Shown: positions 19,480 to 28,710, counted from the first letter of the stretch. The stretch is 64,000 nucleotides of DNA from Lachancea mirantina (GCA_900074745.1 LT598463.1:1028996-1092995); one strand, 5' to 3'. The notes: generated by a model from the sequence alone, not told the origin. Numbers and translations: made by a program.

Positions 19480-21138
19480 ATGACGAACAATAGGCACGTG
19501 ACCCATCCGGTAACCAGAGATCTACCTCACTCTGTGCGCGAGCTGTTCTGGTCGTGGGCACCTCGCGCTGCGCGCGAGGTGTCTCTCTTCAGAGGGGACG
19601 TCTCCTCCGAAGGCGAGGACGAGGCCATCACGGCTTTGAAAACGTCGAGCGATGCCGAAAACGAGGTCGATGACCTCCCACGAAACAATAAGTACTGGGC
19701 AATCATCACTACAGGCGCTGGCCTTTTCTCCGATGGGTATATCAATAACTCCATCGGAACTACCTCGCTGTGTCTGTCGATGATATATGGAAAACAGTAC
19801 ACGGCGTCCAATGCGCTGAAAAACGTGTCATCGATCGCTTTCGTCGGCACCGTGGTCGGTCAGCTCTCGTTCGGATACCTGTCGGACTACCATTCGCGGC
19901 GCATGGCCATGCTCGTGGGCACGCTCATTCTGATCGTGTTTTCGATTCTCTGCGCGGGCGCCTGGGGCGTGAACACGACCGGTACCAACGCCGGCGGCCT
20001 ATTCGCCGCGATCACGGCGTACCGTTTCTTTCTGGGGGTCGGAATAGGCTCCGAGTACCCTGCGGGGTCGACCGCGGCCGCCGAGGCGTCCAACACGCTG
20101 CCAGCGGGCCGCCGGAACCGGTGGTTCTGCTGGTTCACCAATTTTATGATCGACACTGGGTTTGTGGTGAGTTCTGTCGTTCCGCTCGTCATGCTGCGCA
20201 TCTGCGGCGAAAAGCACCTGCAGCCGGTGTGGCGTGTGACTCTGGGGCTCGGCGCCATCCCTCCGATTTCCCTGTTTTTCCTCCGTTTGAAATACAAGGA
20301 AGGTAAGCGGTACGTGCAGTCCAGATTCAACCACGCCATGCCCTACTGGCGTATCATCAAATTCTACTGGTTCAGACTCACTATCGTCAGTATCATCTGG
20401 TTCATCTACGATTTTTCCTCCTATTCGTTCGGCACTTACTCCTCGATCATTCTCGACACCGTCCTCGGCGACGACGCGTCTTTGACCAAGTCTTTTGGCT
20501 GGAATATCGTGTTCAACCTCTTCTACATTCCTGGCGCCTTTTTGGGCGCCATCTTCGCCGACTACTGGGGTCCCAGAAACACTCTAGTGGTCGGTGTGAC
20601 CTTGCAAGCCGTTCTCGGTTTCATCATGGCCGGCTGTCTCGAACACTTGAGAAAACACATCGGCGGTTTCGTGGTGGTTTTTGGGATTTTCAGTACCCTC
20701 GGGGAATTCGGTCCTGGCGACAACATCGGCTGTTTGGCGTCCAAGACTTCTGCTACTCCCGTCAGAGGCCATTACTACGGTATCGCCGCTGCTGTGGGTA
20801 AAATCGGGGCTTTTGTCGGCACTTACGTGTTCCCGATTATTATGAAGAGAGCAGGCGGTGAAGACACTACACCTGGATTGCAGGCTCCTTTTTGGGTTTC
20901 GGCCTCTCTATGTCTTTTCGCTGCGTTCTTGGCGCTTTTCTTCCTGCCACCAGTCGACCAAGAGTCTAACAACCTTGAAGATGAACTTTTCATCGAGTAC
21001 CTCGAGAGTACGGGTTACGACACATCTCTCATGGGCACTTCGCGGAACGGTCACCAACCAGAAGCTGGCAAAGTGACGTCCGCTGCCACTGAATCTTTGT
21101 CCAGTAAAGAAGTCAAGGATCAAACAATCATCAACTGA
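19480..21138 (+). CDS. Major-facilitator glycerophosphodiester transporter, Git1-like
   Basis: The 552-residue product has about 12 transmembrane segments and the phosphate:H+ symporter-like MFS layout. Seen: a cytoplasmic N-terminus of about 70 residues, the GLFSDGYINNSIG segment in helix 1, GYLSDYHSRR in the loop between helices 2 and 3, and GIGSEYPAGSTAAAE in helix 4. It resembles yeast Git1, which imports glycerophosphoinositol at the plasma membrane as a phosphate and inositol source. S. cerevisiae GIT1 (YCR098C) is subtelomeric, so the position between ERG6 and DYN2 is not shared. E-box palindromes upstream suggest phosphate/inositol control. The exact substrate is uncertain; Candida species carry several Git proteins with different substrates. 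Confidence 0.8.
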   Translation: MTNNRHVTHPVTRDLPHSVRELFWSWAPRAAREVSLFRGDVSSEGEDEAITALKTSSDAENEVDDLPRNNKYWAIITTGAGLFSDGYINNSIGTTSLCLSMIYGKQYTASNALKNVSSIAFVGTVVGQLSFGYLSDYHSRRMAMLVGTLILIVFSILCAGAWGVNTTGTNAGGLFAAITAYRFFLGVGIGSEYPAGSTAAAEASNTLPAGRRNRWFCWFTNFMIDTGFVVSSVVPLVMLRICGEKHLQPVWRVTLGLGAIPPISLFFLRLKYKEGKRYVQSRFNHAMPYWRIIKFYWFRLTIVSIIWFIYDFSSYSFGTYSSIILDTVLGDDASLTKSFGWNIVFNLFYIPGAFLGAIFADYWGPRNTLVVGVTLQAVLGFIMAGCLEHLRKHIGGFVVVFGIFSTLGEFGPGDNIGCLASKTSATPVRGHYYGIAAAVGKIGAFVGTYVFPIIMKRAGGEDTTPGLQAPFWVSASLCLFAAFLALFFLPPVDQESNNLEDELFIEYLESTGYDTSLMGTSRNGHQPEAGKVTSAATESLSSKEVKDQTIIN

Positions 21139-21331
21139 ATATAATATCCCTCGCGGCGCGTAAAAGACTATTAATGTTATGAAGTTATATAAGAGTTTTA
21201 TTTCTCGGAATCTGATGTTTTTTGAGGTTCGCAGTCTGTCTTGACCTGTTTTGCCAAACTTTAATTTTCTTAATGCTCTTTGAAGACACCTCGATTTCAT
21301 CGCTTTCAAAACTTGACCTTGCTTGTCATCA

Positions 21332-22738
21332 ATGTCAGATAAAATCAAAGTCGCCATTCGCATACGTGCACCTGCTAAGGAACGTCCCAAGAATGGCGCA
21401 GTGAAGCTTGTTTCACCAAATGAAGTCTCCGTGACACAAATCAATGGAAATGATACACAAAAGAGGTTTATTTTTGACCAATGTTTCGAGTACACTGAAG
21501 ATACCAGCCAGGATCAATTGATCCTGTATCAAGCTCTCGCACGCGACTATTTGCTGTACACGCTTGATGGCTACAATACCTGCATTTTCGCTTACGGCCA
21601 GACCGGATCTGGCAAATCGCATACTATCACTGGTTCTCCGGAATCCCCTGGCATCATCTACAGGATCTGCGAAGAGCTATTCGAAGTGGGAGAGCTATAC
21701 GAAGGGTCTGAAAATGGCACACAAACGAGGTTTACCATCCATCATTCTTATTTCGAAATCTACAATGAACAAGTCCGAGACCTGCTAGGAGTTGGTAAAT
21801 GCCGAATTCGAGAGAAAGCTGATAAAACCACATTTGTCGAAGGATTGAAAGAGTTTGAGGCCAAAAATAGGGAGCAAATCCTGGACTCCTTGAAACGCGG
21901 TAATGAGCTGCGAACCACTGGATCGACTAATGCAAATGAGCATTCGAGTCGAAGCCATGCTATTTTCACAATTTCAATTACCCAAACGGAGATTTCTCCC
22001 CTGGGCGAAATATTTGAGCGTCGATCTTCAATTAGACTCGTCGATTTGGCCGGTAGCGAGCGGGCCAGTGCAACTGGCTCGCGTGGTGATCGTTTGAAAG
22101 AGGGTTCCAATATCAACAAATCCTTGAGCTCATTGGGTCGTGTAATATCTGTTCTGGCAAAAAAAAATCAAACCAAGCTCGTTCCGTACAGAGACTCAGC
22201 TTTGACTTGGGTCCTGAAAGAAAATCTTGGCGGAAACAGTAAAACCTGTATGATCGCGTGCGTATCTCCATCTGATTTCGAAGAAACGATGTCTACGCTA
22301 CGCTACGCTAACATTGCGAGCCACATCGTCACAGAGGCTCATATAAACGCGTGTGAGGCAACGCAGGATAAAGAGCAATTTCCCTCCATGAAAACGCTAA
22401 TTGACGAACTGCAAGTCGCACTGTCGCAACTGAAGGATCAAAAACTTATCCAGGATCAAATGCGCAAGATCAAACTGACCAATCGGTTTTTGGAGTCAAC
22501 AGTCGAGCGTGAAAAAAATCTCAAGACTGAATATTACGATCAATGCATGATCATCTCTCGTCAAAGAGATCAGCTCAGTAATTCCCTGTATGGAATTCTA
22601 TCCGATTTATCAATTCAGGGACAAGACGATACTCAGGAAGCCATCCGCAAGCTCCAAGAAAGGTCAACAATCTTTAAAAGCCTGCTCGATGCAGACTGGA
22701 ATTTCTGGCAACCATTACCAACCCAGATTAGTTCCTAA
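21332..22738 (+). CDS. Small kinesin motor protein, kinesin-3-like, no S. cerevisiae counterpart
   Basis: A microtubule motor of 468 residues from the ATG at 21332. The motor domain spans about 3-335: P-loop GQTGSGKSHT (89-98), switch I NEHSSRSHA (about 202-210), switch II LVDLAGSER (about 236-244), then LTWVLKENLGGNSKT. The last motif and the KVAIRIRAP start are most like kinesin-3 (Unc-104/KIF1) motors, a class S. cerevisiae lacks. A short, partly helical tail of about 130 residues follows, with no visible FHA, PH or cargo domain, far shorter than usual for kinesin-3. All nucleotide-binding motifs are intact, so it is probably functional. It lies 193 bp after the GIT1-like gene and convergent with the dynein light chain gene. 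A divergent member of another class cannot be excluded. Confidence 0.85.
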   Translation: MSDKIKVAIRIRAPAKERPKNGAVKLVSPNEVSVTQINGNDTQKRFIFDQCFEYTEDTSQDQLILYQALARDYLLYTLDGYNTCIFAYGQTGSGKSHTITGSPESPGIIYRICEELFEVGELYEGSENGTQTRFTIHHSYFEIYNEQVRDLLGVGKCRIREKADKTTFVEGLKEFEAKNREQILDSLKRGNELRTTGSTNANEHSSRSHAIFTISITQTEISPLGEIFERRSSIRLVDLAGSERASATGSRGDRLKEGSNINKSLSSLGRVISVLAKKNQTKLVPYRDSALTWVLKENLGGNSKTCMIACVSPSDFEETMSTLRYANIASHIVTEAHINACEATQDKEQFPSMKTLIDELQVALSQLKDQKLIQDQMRKIKLTNRFLESTVEREKNLKTEYYDQCMIISRQRDQLSNSLYGILSDLSIQGQDDTQEAIRKLQERSTIFKSLLDADWNFWQPLPTQISS

Positions 22739-22807
22739 CTCATGATCGCAATGCATTATTCGTCATTTCCACCAACATAGCTACATAATACTACCTACAT
22801 CAGCATT

Positions 22808-23212
22808 TCAAGCCGTCTTGAAAACAAGGAAAGCAAACTGACCAATATAAAAATAAATGAAATGGCCCTTTTCATTTGTAACATAACTTCCAAAACTTTT
22901 GCCCACAATCACATGCCATGTACTTCCATACTTGACATCCAAATCCTTTTTTATCATCGCAGCGATTTCTCTTTCCAGTTTGAATTTCGAAAGGGCATCT
23001 AAGCTTATATCGAAAATTTCATCCCTCAACTCAGGCGTCTTCCGTGTTCCATAGTTAGTGTGGGTGTCGATTTTTGCTTAATAAAACTCTTAACATACAA
23101 CATCCGAGGCTACCAGCGAGGCTTCAAGTAAAGCACGGTAAGTAATTGCGTTTCATATAAAAAGTTGATTGATCAGCGTTTAATGTCATCTAATTGACTT
23201 ACGAGTTAGCAT
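22808..23212 (-). CDS. DYN2: Dynein light chain LC8, Dyn2, three exons
   Basis: Small dimeric hub of the dynein motor and nuclear pores. The C-terminal exon (22808-23038) encodes the LC8 core with [18 protein letters not shown] and the ending FLVFKTA. Two upstream micro-exons complete it. Exon 1 is 23203-23212 (10 nt: ATG plus seven bases) and exon 2 is 23099-23121 (23 nt). Intron 1 (23122-23202, 81 nt) has GTAAGT and a TACTTAC branch-like site; intron 2 (23039-23098, 60 nt) has GTATGT and CACTAAC. Spliced, the N-terminus reads [20 protein letters not shown], aligning with S. cerevisiae Dyn2 (...TPIVKASDITDKLKEDIL), and the product is 87 residues. S. cerevisiae DYN2 also has two introns. It is divergent from SNX41 as in YDR424C/YDR425W. 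Confidence 0.93.
23039..23098 (-). other. DYN2 intron 2
   Basis: A 60-nt intron on the minus strand with canonical donor GTATGT, branch CACTAAC, and acceptor GGAAG. It lies between codons (phase 0). Confidence 0.9.
23122..23202 (-). other. DYN2 intron 1
   Basis: An 81-nt intron on the minus strand with donor GTAAGT, branch-like TACTTAC at about 23139-23145, and acceptor TTGAAG. It splits a codon: exon 1 ends in C and exon 2 starts CC, giving proline. Confidence 0.85.
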
Positions 23213-23331
23213 TCTGTTCTTGGTTGTCTTGGTTCAGTTGGTGATGAGATGGGTTAAGATTGTTGATGATATAGAAAAGGGAAACATTTAAATATCTGAA
23301 AACCTACTAAACAGATACATATACCTAAGAG

Positions 23332-25119
23332 ATGAGTCTCCTTGGTGATAGCGATGAGGAAGATAACAACCCATTCGCCGGTACAAGTCATCTATACGCT
23401 TCGGGAATTGCTGCAGTTCCCGAGGGCCAAGACGATTTTATCCCAACAAATGTGACTAATGTGTTGTCGACAGTGCAAGAGAAAAAGGAGACCAGAAGCG
23501 AGTTGATGAATCAACTCTTTGGTACAGACGTGATAGAACCAAATGGTGATCAAGACTTTTCGGTTGCCGCAACAGAAGGAATTGAGGATAGCCTTTTTTC
23601 TGGAAACGATTTGATTTCCCCTACTGAGTATTTGAAGGAGAATGAAGTGATAAAAATCAGTGATGCGGGTCATTACCGTGACATGTATGGCAAATATGCG
23701 ATTGGATACACGATAGTGTTCGATGGGAAGGAGATTACACGACGATATTCTGAATTTGACACATTGCGTCACGCCCTTTGCAGATTGCTACCCACCATTG
23801 TTATACCTCCAATACCGTCCAAACATCCGTTAATTAAGTATTTCATTCAACCGCTCAGTGCCGAGAAGGATATCAAGATAATTGATCGGCGGAAAAGGCT
23901 ACTGGCGTCATTTCTGAATAATTCCTACAATATACCCGAAATACGGGATCATGTGGTATTCAAAAAATTCCTGGATCCTGAGCAGGTTTGGCAGAGTGTA
24001 CTGAGCTCCCCTCCGATCTCGATTCTGCCGTCCAATAATCTTCTTGCCCCGCCTTTGAATCCGACAAAACCCAGTCCTTTGCATTTGCTACTCCCGAGCC
24101 CGTCGTCGACTGCGAATGGATATCTGGAAGATTCTATGAACGACGAGGACAAGTGGCTTGAGGCAAAGTTTTACGAGTATGAAATCCTACTGAACCGATT
24201 CGACAAAATGCTCCAGCCTTTCGAAAGGCATGCGAAACAAACAAAATCTCATCTCAGAGGACTAGCCAATTCGCTTGCCGAATTAGGCGCTTACTACAAT
24301 GCTTTCAGCCTTGAGTGTGCTCTCGTGACTCTACATAAGAATATGACTTATATCGATGAGCTCTCGAAGGGAATAGAGAAAATTGGGCAGGCCATCGATG
24401 TAAACTACGTCAGTTCCGAAATTTTGAGCGAAAGAATTCTCTCTCTTTTAGAAGAACCGCTTGGCGAGATGTCACAATTTATGGCAGAGGCCCGTCAAGT
24501 TCTTCGGTTTCGAAAGTTGAAGAGGATACAATATCGCATTGTCGACGCCACGATAAAGAAACGAGAAGCTCGCATACAGAGTCTAGAGAGCGCTCAGGAG
24601 CAAATGTCTAGGCTTGAAAAGGCTTTGAAGGAGAACGCTGAGGATTCACCTACAATAGCGCAAATGGTGAATCGTATGGAGAATCCGACAGAAGCAGCAG
24701 TACCTGCAGAAACAGTGCTGTCGTCCAGGCAACGACAGCGACAGGGATCGCAGGGAAAATGGACTGGACGACTTTTCAAATCCAGAATTGCGCACGGCTC
24801 CTCACACTTATCTCAGTCTCCAACTGGCCGCGAGATCGAACCACATCTCTTGACTGACGACGAGAGAAAAGAAGAAGTAATCCGTCTCAAGAAAGAAGTA
24901 GATAAACTACACGAATGTTTCAAGTTACTCACCAGAGACCTCGCGCAGGTCAACGACTCCACACTTGGAAGCTTGCATGGGCTATTTGCTTATATTAATA
25001 ACTGTTGGGAAGTTATCATGAAAAGAATGGCACGAATCCTCTTAAAATGGTTAAAGGATTGTCTTCAAGCGTGGGAAAACGCACGGAACGTAATAGAGTA
25101 CATAACAATTGAGAGCTAA
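23332..25119 (+). CDS. SNX41: Sorting nexin Snx41
   Basis: Sorting nexin that pairs with Snx4/Atg24 for retrieval from endosomes to the Golgi. The 595-residue product (S. cerevisiae 625) has an acidic N-terminus and a PX domain at about 100-220 binding phosphatidylinositol 3-phosphate (RRYSEFDTLRHAL, then PPIPSKHPL and RRKRLLASFLNN). A long helical BAR-like C-terminal half (about 270-590) follows. A low-complexity Pro/Ser stretch at 225-265 joins the two. It is divergent from DYN2 with only 119 bp between starts, so the promoter is shared. Synteny with YDR425W separates it from the related Atg20 and Snx4. Confidence 0.93.
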   Translation: MSLLGDSDEEDNNPFAGTSHLYASGIAAVPEGQDDFIPTNVTNVLSTVQEKKETRSELMNQLFGTDVIEPNGDQDFSVAATEGIEDSLFSGNDLISPTEYLKENEVIKISDAGHYRDMYGKYAIGYTIVFDGKEITRRYSEFDTLRHALCRLLPTIVIPPIPSKHPLIKYFIQPLSAEKDIKIIDRRKRLLASFLNNSYNIPEIRDHVVFKKFLDPEQVWQSVLSSPPISILPSNNLLAPPLNPTKPSPLHLLLPSPSSTANGYLEDSMNDEDKWLEAKFYEYEILLNRFDKMLQPFERHAKQTKSHLRGLANSLAELGAYYNAFSLECALVTLHKNMTYIDELSKGIEKIGQAIDVNYVSSEILSERILSLLEEPLGEMSQFMAEARQVLRFRKLKRIQYRIVDATIKKREARIQSLESAQEQMSRLEKALKENAEDSPTIAQMVNRMENPTEAAVPAETVLSSRQRQRQGSQGKWTGRLFKSRIAHGSSHLSQSPTGREIEPHLLTDDERKEEVIRLKKEVDKLHECFKLLTRDLAQVNDSTLGSLHGLFAYINNCWEVIMKRMARILLKWLKDCLQAWENARNVIEYITIES

Positions 25120-25239
25120 GCGCCTCGTTTGCCGCAAACGCTTTTTTACCGATCTACCCTCTAAGCCTGAGAGCTCAACCGTTCATGGTTTTATGGTCAC
25201 GTGACTCTCTAGTTTCCGTTAATTAGAACCTTTAACAGG

Positions 25240-25248
25240 TTTGCCACT
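25240..25248 (-). promoter_or_regulatory. Proteasome-associated control element (Rpn4 site, one mismatch)
   Basis: TTTGCCACT reads AGTGGCAAA on the other strand, one base from the PACE consensus GGTGGCAAA bound by Rpn4. It lies 69 bp upstream of RPN9, where PACE sites occur in S. cerevisiae proteasome genes. A CACGTG also lies nearby, at about 25198. Confidence 0.6.
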
Positions 25249-25316
25249 TGAGAGCGAGTTGAACGTAAAGTAATCAATCAATTTCTTGAGACTAACTCTG
25301 AACCAGCATTTCAGAT

Positions 25317-26501
25317 ATGACGCACGAGATTGACACTGTTTTGAGCACGCTTAGATTAGAGGTAGATCAAGATCTTGCTGGACTTTTCTACGAATTTGAA
25401 GATCTTTATGAGCAGAAATTGTGGCACCAATTGACAGAACGTTTGGACGTTTTCTTCCACGACGAAAGGTCAGAATCTTACAGATTGCGAGTTTATGAGA
25501 ACTTCGTAAGCAAATTTCAAGACAAGGTAAATCAATTGAAAGTTGTCAATTTCTTGCTTTTGTCGCTCAAGACCCTAGACGACTGCGACGAAGCATTGGC
25601 ATACTTGAAAGGTCTTGAGAGCAAATTCAAGGAAATTGACGAAAGTAAGAAGAGGAACGACGGCTTGAAATCGCACTACGAAGGTCTTTTGTTGATCAAC
25701 ATAGAGATTGCAAGAATTCTTTTGAGAAAGGGAGAATTGGTGAAAAGCAGAGACTCGTTGGACGAGATTGAGGCGACTCTTGAGAAGCAGGACTCAGTTC
25801 CGCTTCAAGTTACAAGTGCCTTCTACTCGGCAAGTGCTGAATATTATCACCTAAAGAAAGATTTCAATTCCTTTTATTACACGACACTGTTATATCTGTC
25901 TACCGCGGAAGCTATAGAAAGTTGGAGGGACTTGTCTCAAGTTGAGAAAAAGCGATTGGCGTACGAGCTATGTATAGCAGCATTATTGGGAGACAAGATA
26001 TACAATTTTGGCGAGCTTTTGCATCATCCTATCATTTCGAACATTTCTGAAGACGTCGAATACGAGTGGCTTTTCCAATTCTTGAGCACTCTATCAGAGG
26101 GAAACTTTACCAAATTCGACGAACTTTCTCGTAACTTTTTCTCAAAAGTACCCATACTGGCGCAGCACGAATCATTTCTAAGACAAAAAATCTGTTTGAT
26201 GACCTTGGTGGAAAGCATTTTCGCCAAGAATATCAGGACTCTGACTTTTGACGACATTGCAGCTGCCACTTTCCTTCCTAAAGATCAGGTGGAACATTTG
26301 GTAATGCGCAGTATAAGCTTGGGTCTTCTGAAGGGATCAATTGATCAGGTGAATGAGCTTGTAACGATTACGTGGGTGCAACCCAGAATCATCAATGCTT
26401 CTCAGATCAATAAGATGAAGGAAAGACTAATGAGCTGGAACCAAGAAGTTGAGCAATTAGGGCGAAAAATTGAAGCTCGTGGAGAGAGCATTTGGGTTTA
26501 G
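25317..26501 (+). CDS. RPN9: 26S proteasome lid subunit Rpn9
   Basis: Non-ATPase subunit of the proteasome regulatory particle lid, 394 residues (S. cerevisiae 393). The N-terminal two thirds are helical repeats. The C-terminal PCI domain (about 200-360) includes FDDIAAATFLPKDQVEHLVMRSISLGLLKG, a winged-helix segment typical of PCI proteins, seen as separate short runs. The C-terminus ends in a helix used in the lid bundle. It lies between SNX41 and BNA7 as in YDR427W. An Rpn4-type site is at 25240-25248, 69 bp upstream. Confidence 0.96.
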   Translation: MTHEIDTVLSTLRLEVDQDLAGLFYEFEDLYEQKLWHQLTERLDVFFHDERSESYRLRVYENFVSKFQDKVNQLKVVNFLLLSLKTLDDCDEALAYLKGLESKFKEIDESKKRNDGLKSHYEGLLLINIEIARILLRKGELVKSRDSLDEIEATLEKQDSVPLQVTSAFYSASAEYYHLKKDFNSFYYTTLLYLSTAEAIESWRDLSQVEKKRLAYELCIAALLGDKIYNFGELLHHPIISNISEDVEYEWLFQFLSTLSEGNFTKFDELSRNFFSKVPILAQHESFLRQKICLMTLVESIFAKNIRTLTFDDIAAATFLPKDQVEHLVMRSISLGLLKGSIDQVNELVTITWVQPRIINASQINKMKERLMSWNQEVEQLGRKIEARGESIWV

Positions 26502-26575
26502 AGAAACGTTCTTTTTTCCTGAATGGAATTTCTCCTCTGCGTTTTGTCCACGGAGAGTTCGCATCTAAGCGAGCA

Positions 26576-27352
26576 TCAACTATCGATCGTGTCCACTATG
26601 TACTTCGCCAACCGCCGATTACAATACACTTCATTGTGTTTTCCAAAAGTTTCGAACATCACGGTGTAGGGTCTTTTGATTTTCTGTAAGATGCCAGCGA
26701 GATAATTCGTCTGGCGTGGGCTAAGTAACTCGTCCGCGTAAGAATGAATAATACGAATATCGATCTGAGGAGGAATCGAGAGAAGTGAATCCGCCGGTTC
26801 ATCAAACTTCAAAAACTTGGTAAATGCTTGTGAGATAAAGTAGTCATAATCTGGGTACTCGTTCAATAGCTCTTGAACAGAAAAGATACCCTCAGCCAGA
26901 TAACACATTTTAAGTCTTGATCTAACCAATTTTAGGCAATTGACGTCGATAAATTCCTTCAAAACCGAAGGCGACGGAGTTTCGCTTAAAATCTGCCACG
27001 CAAGTGTCGCGCCCACTGAGTGGCCCATGAGATTGAGCTCATCGATTTGTTCTTGCTCGATCAACTGACACAAGTTTTCGATAACGTCGCAAATATGCGT
27101 AGGATGTTTAACGAGGGGTGATAGTCGATATTCGATACCGTACAGGGAGTAGCTAATCTCTTTGCCCGTATTAGCCACTATTTCTTGAGAGAAACCATCA
27201 AAGTCATGAGGTGTGTTTGTGGGATCTATCCAAGCCCCGCCATGTATGAAAACCAACGCCCGGTGCGGATTGAAGCCGTGCTGATGTTTGTGAAAAGTGA
27301 CGGTGTGGTCGTATAGACGCTCCTTTTCGGGAGTTTTAGGAATCATTGGCAT
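26576..27352 (-). CDS. BNA7: Kynurenine formamidase Bna7
   Basis: Hydrolyses N-formylkynurenine to kynurenine, the second step of de novo NAD synthesis from tryptophan. The 258-residue alpha/beta hydrolase (S. cerevisiae 261) has the oxyanion-hole motif HGGAW at 37-41, nucleophile Ser112 in GHSVG, an Asp in SYADELLSP and a C-terminal His in FGKHNE, so the triad looks complete. It is convergent with RPN9 (74 bp) and tandem with TIF35, as in YDR428C/YDR429C. Confidence 0.95.
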   Translation of the reverse strand: MPMIPKTPEKERLYDHTVTFHKHQHGFNPHRALVFIHGGAWIDPTNTPHDFDGFSQEIVANTGKEISYSLYGIEYRLSPLVKHPTHICDVIENLCQLIEQEQIDELNLMGHSVGATLAWQILSETPSPSVLKEFIDVNCLKLVRSRLKMCYLAEGIFSVQELLNEYPDYDYFISQAFTKFLKFDEPADSLLSIPPQIDIRIIHSYADELLSPRQTNYLAGILQKIKRPYTVMFETFGKHNEVYCNRRLAKYIVDTIDS

Positions 27353-27489
27353 TGGGAGTTTTACATGTGGGAAATTGTATAGTAATCCGTTGATTCAAAA
27401 TCTAACCATGCAATTGGAGTGCAACACGGCAATATATATGATACAGATTAGATAGAGGTGCTATGTTGACAATTTGAGGAAATGATCGC

Positions 27490-28302
27490 TTATGGAGCTG
27501 GGGTCTTAGGTTTAGACCATTCGGCGTGCAAAATCAAACTCATGAAACCTCTGCCGTCCAAGAAGTTGAGCGCTGTTTCCGCGATTTCTTCCGTTTCGAA
27601 CGTCACGTAGGCGATACCTCTCGACCTACCCGTCTCCCTATTCCTCACGACAACCACTTTAGGTATTCTGCCGAATGGGAACAGAAGCTCGAATCTCAAT
27701 GTGTTTTCGTCAGCATGTTCGTTTAATTGCATAATCTTCAAAGTCTTGGCATCATCACGTTCTCTTTGATCCTTGTAGGCGTCCAAATTGTTGTTCGAAG
27801 AAGGATCTCTTGCACCGGCACGACGCGAAGGTGGTACGTATCTGCCACTGGCCGTGTCAACGACAACCTCGTCGACAGCTGCGTCGGTGTCAGGTGCCGC
27901 AGCGCCAGAAGTGTCACCTAACGTATCCTTGAAAGGACAATGCATTGTGTAATGGTTTCCGCCACATGTTCTACATGTAATGAGTTTCTCACCTCCCTTG
28001 GCCTCCTTGGCCTTACGTTCTTCTTCTTCCTCGATTTTCTTCCAGGACGTACCCAGTCTGAGAAGCACTTCTTCACCCAAATGCGTCGTAGAGTAGTCTG
28101 GACCTGGCGCAGAGTTCGCCTCGGCTCCGAACTTCTTCCATTGCTTCCTCTGTGCTACAGATTTGTTGACTTTCTCCGTAACTTTGATCTCTTTCACTTT
28201 CTGCGTAACTCTGTATTTCTTGCCGTTTTCGACTTTGAAAGATATGATTGTCTTTGTACCATCATTGTTGTCAATGATTTGGGGCCCCGGGATGTCTGTC
28301 AT
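27490..28302 (-). CDS. TIF35: Translation initiation factor eIF3 subunit g, Tif35
   Basis: eIF3g, which helps scanning and reinitiation on the 40S ribosome. From the ATG at 28302 it is 270 residues (S. cerevisiae 274). The N-terminal part binds eIF3i ([28 protein letters not shown]). A zinc knuckle with Cys110, Cys113, His117 and Cys122 follows, then a linker with [14 protein letters not shown] and a C-terminal RRM (about 190-270; TLKIMQLNE as RNP2-like, GIAYVTFET as RNP1-like). The frame is open upstream to another ATG at 28407, which would add 35 residues; the family starts at the internal ATG, so I prefer it. Confidence 0.94.
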   Translation of the reverse strand: MTDIPGPQIIDNNDGTKTIISFKVENGKKYRVTQKVKEIKVTEKVNKSVAQRKQWKKFGAEANSAPGPDYSTTHLGEEVLLRLGTSWKKIEEEEERKAKEAKGGEKLITCRTCGGNHYTMHCPFKDTLGDTSGAAAPDTDAAVDEVVVDTASGRYVPPSRRAGARDPSSNNNLDAYKDQRERDDAKTLKIMQLNEHADENTLRFELLFPFGRIPKVVVVRNRETGRSRGIAYVTFETEEIAETALNFLDGRGFMSLILHAEWSKPKTPAP

Positions 28303-28710
28303 CTCCTTTATCGGTGCCAAAAACTGTGCCAGATAGGGTTTATTTCGACTCTTGCTCGTAGTTCGAAAAGCTTCACTGGCGATGTCTATCATTTGGCTTA
28401 TTTCCATAGAAAATTTTTCACCAGAGGGAAAAGACGAAAATTAGACCGTAAATGGTGATATGATAAAAACTTCACAAATTCTTTTATACGAATCAATAAA
28501 CTGAAAGTTCGTAAAAATTGACTTATATATTATCTTCTTGTACGGCTAACATGTTTTCGTATAGAGTGCCATTTAATTGAAAAAATTAGACCAAGATTCA
28601 AGAACAAAGCCGGTTAACGGAGAACTCGATGCTATCTGGAAGAGAGGACTTAACAACATAGAACCCAATTAGTCCAGCTAGAATAGCGTCGCGATCATTT
28701 CAAATATATC
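28303..28710. other. Divergent promoter TIF35 / MRPL39
   Basis: A 408-bp AT-rich region with no gene apart from the possible TIF35 N-terminal extension (28303-28407). A TATATATTAT-like stretch lies near 28525. Nothing else recognised. Confidence 0.6.
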
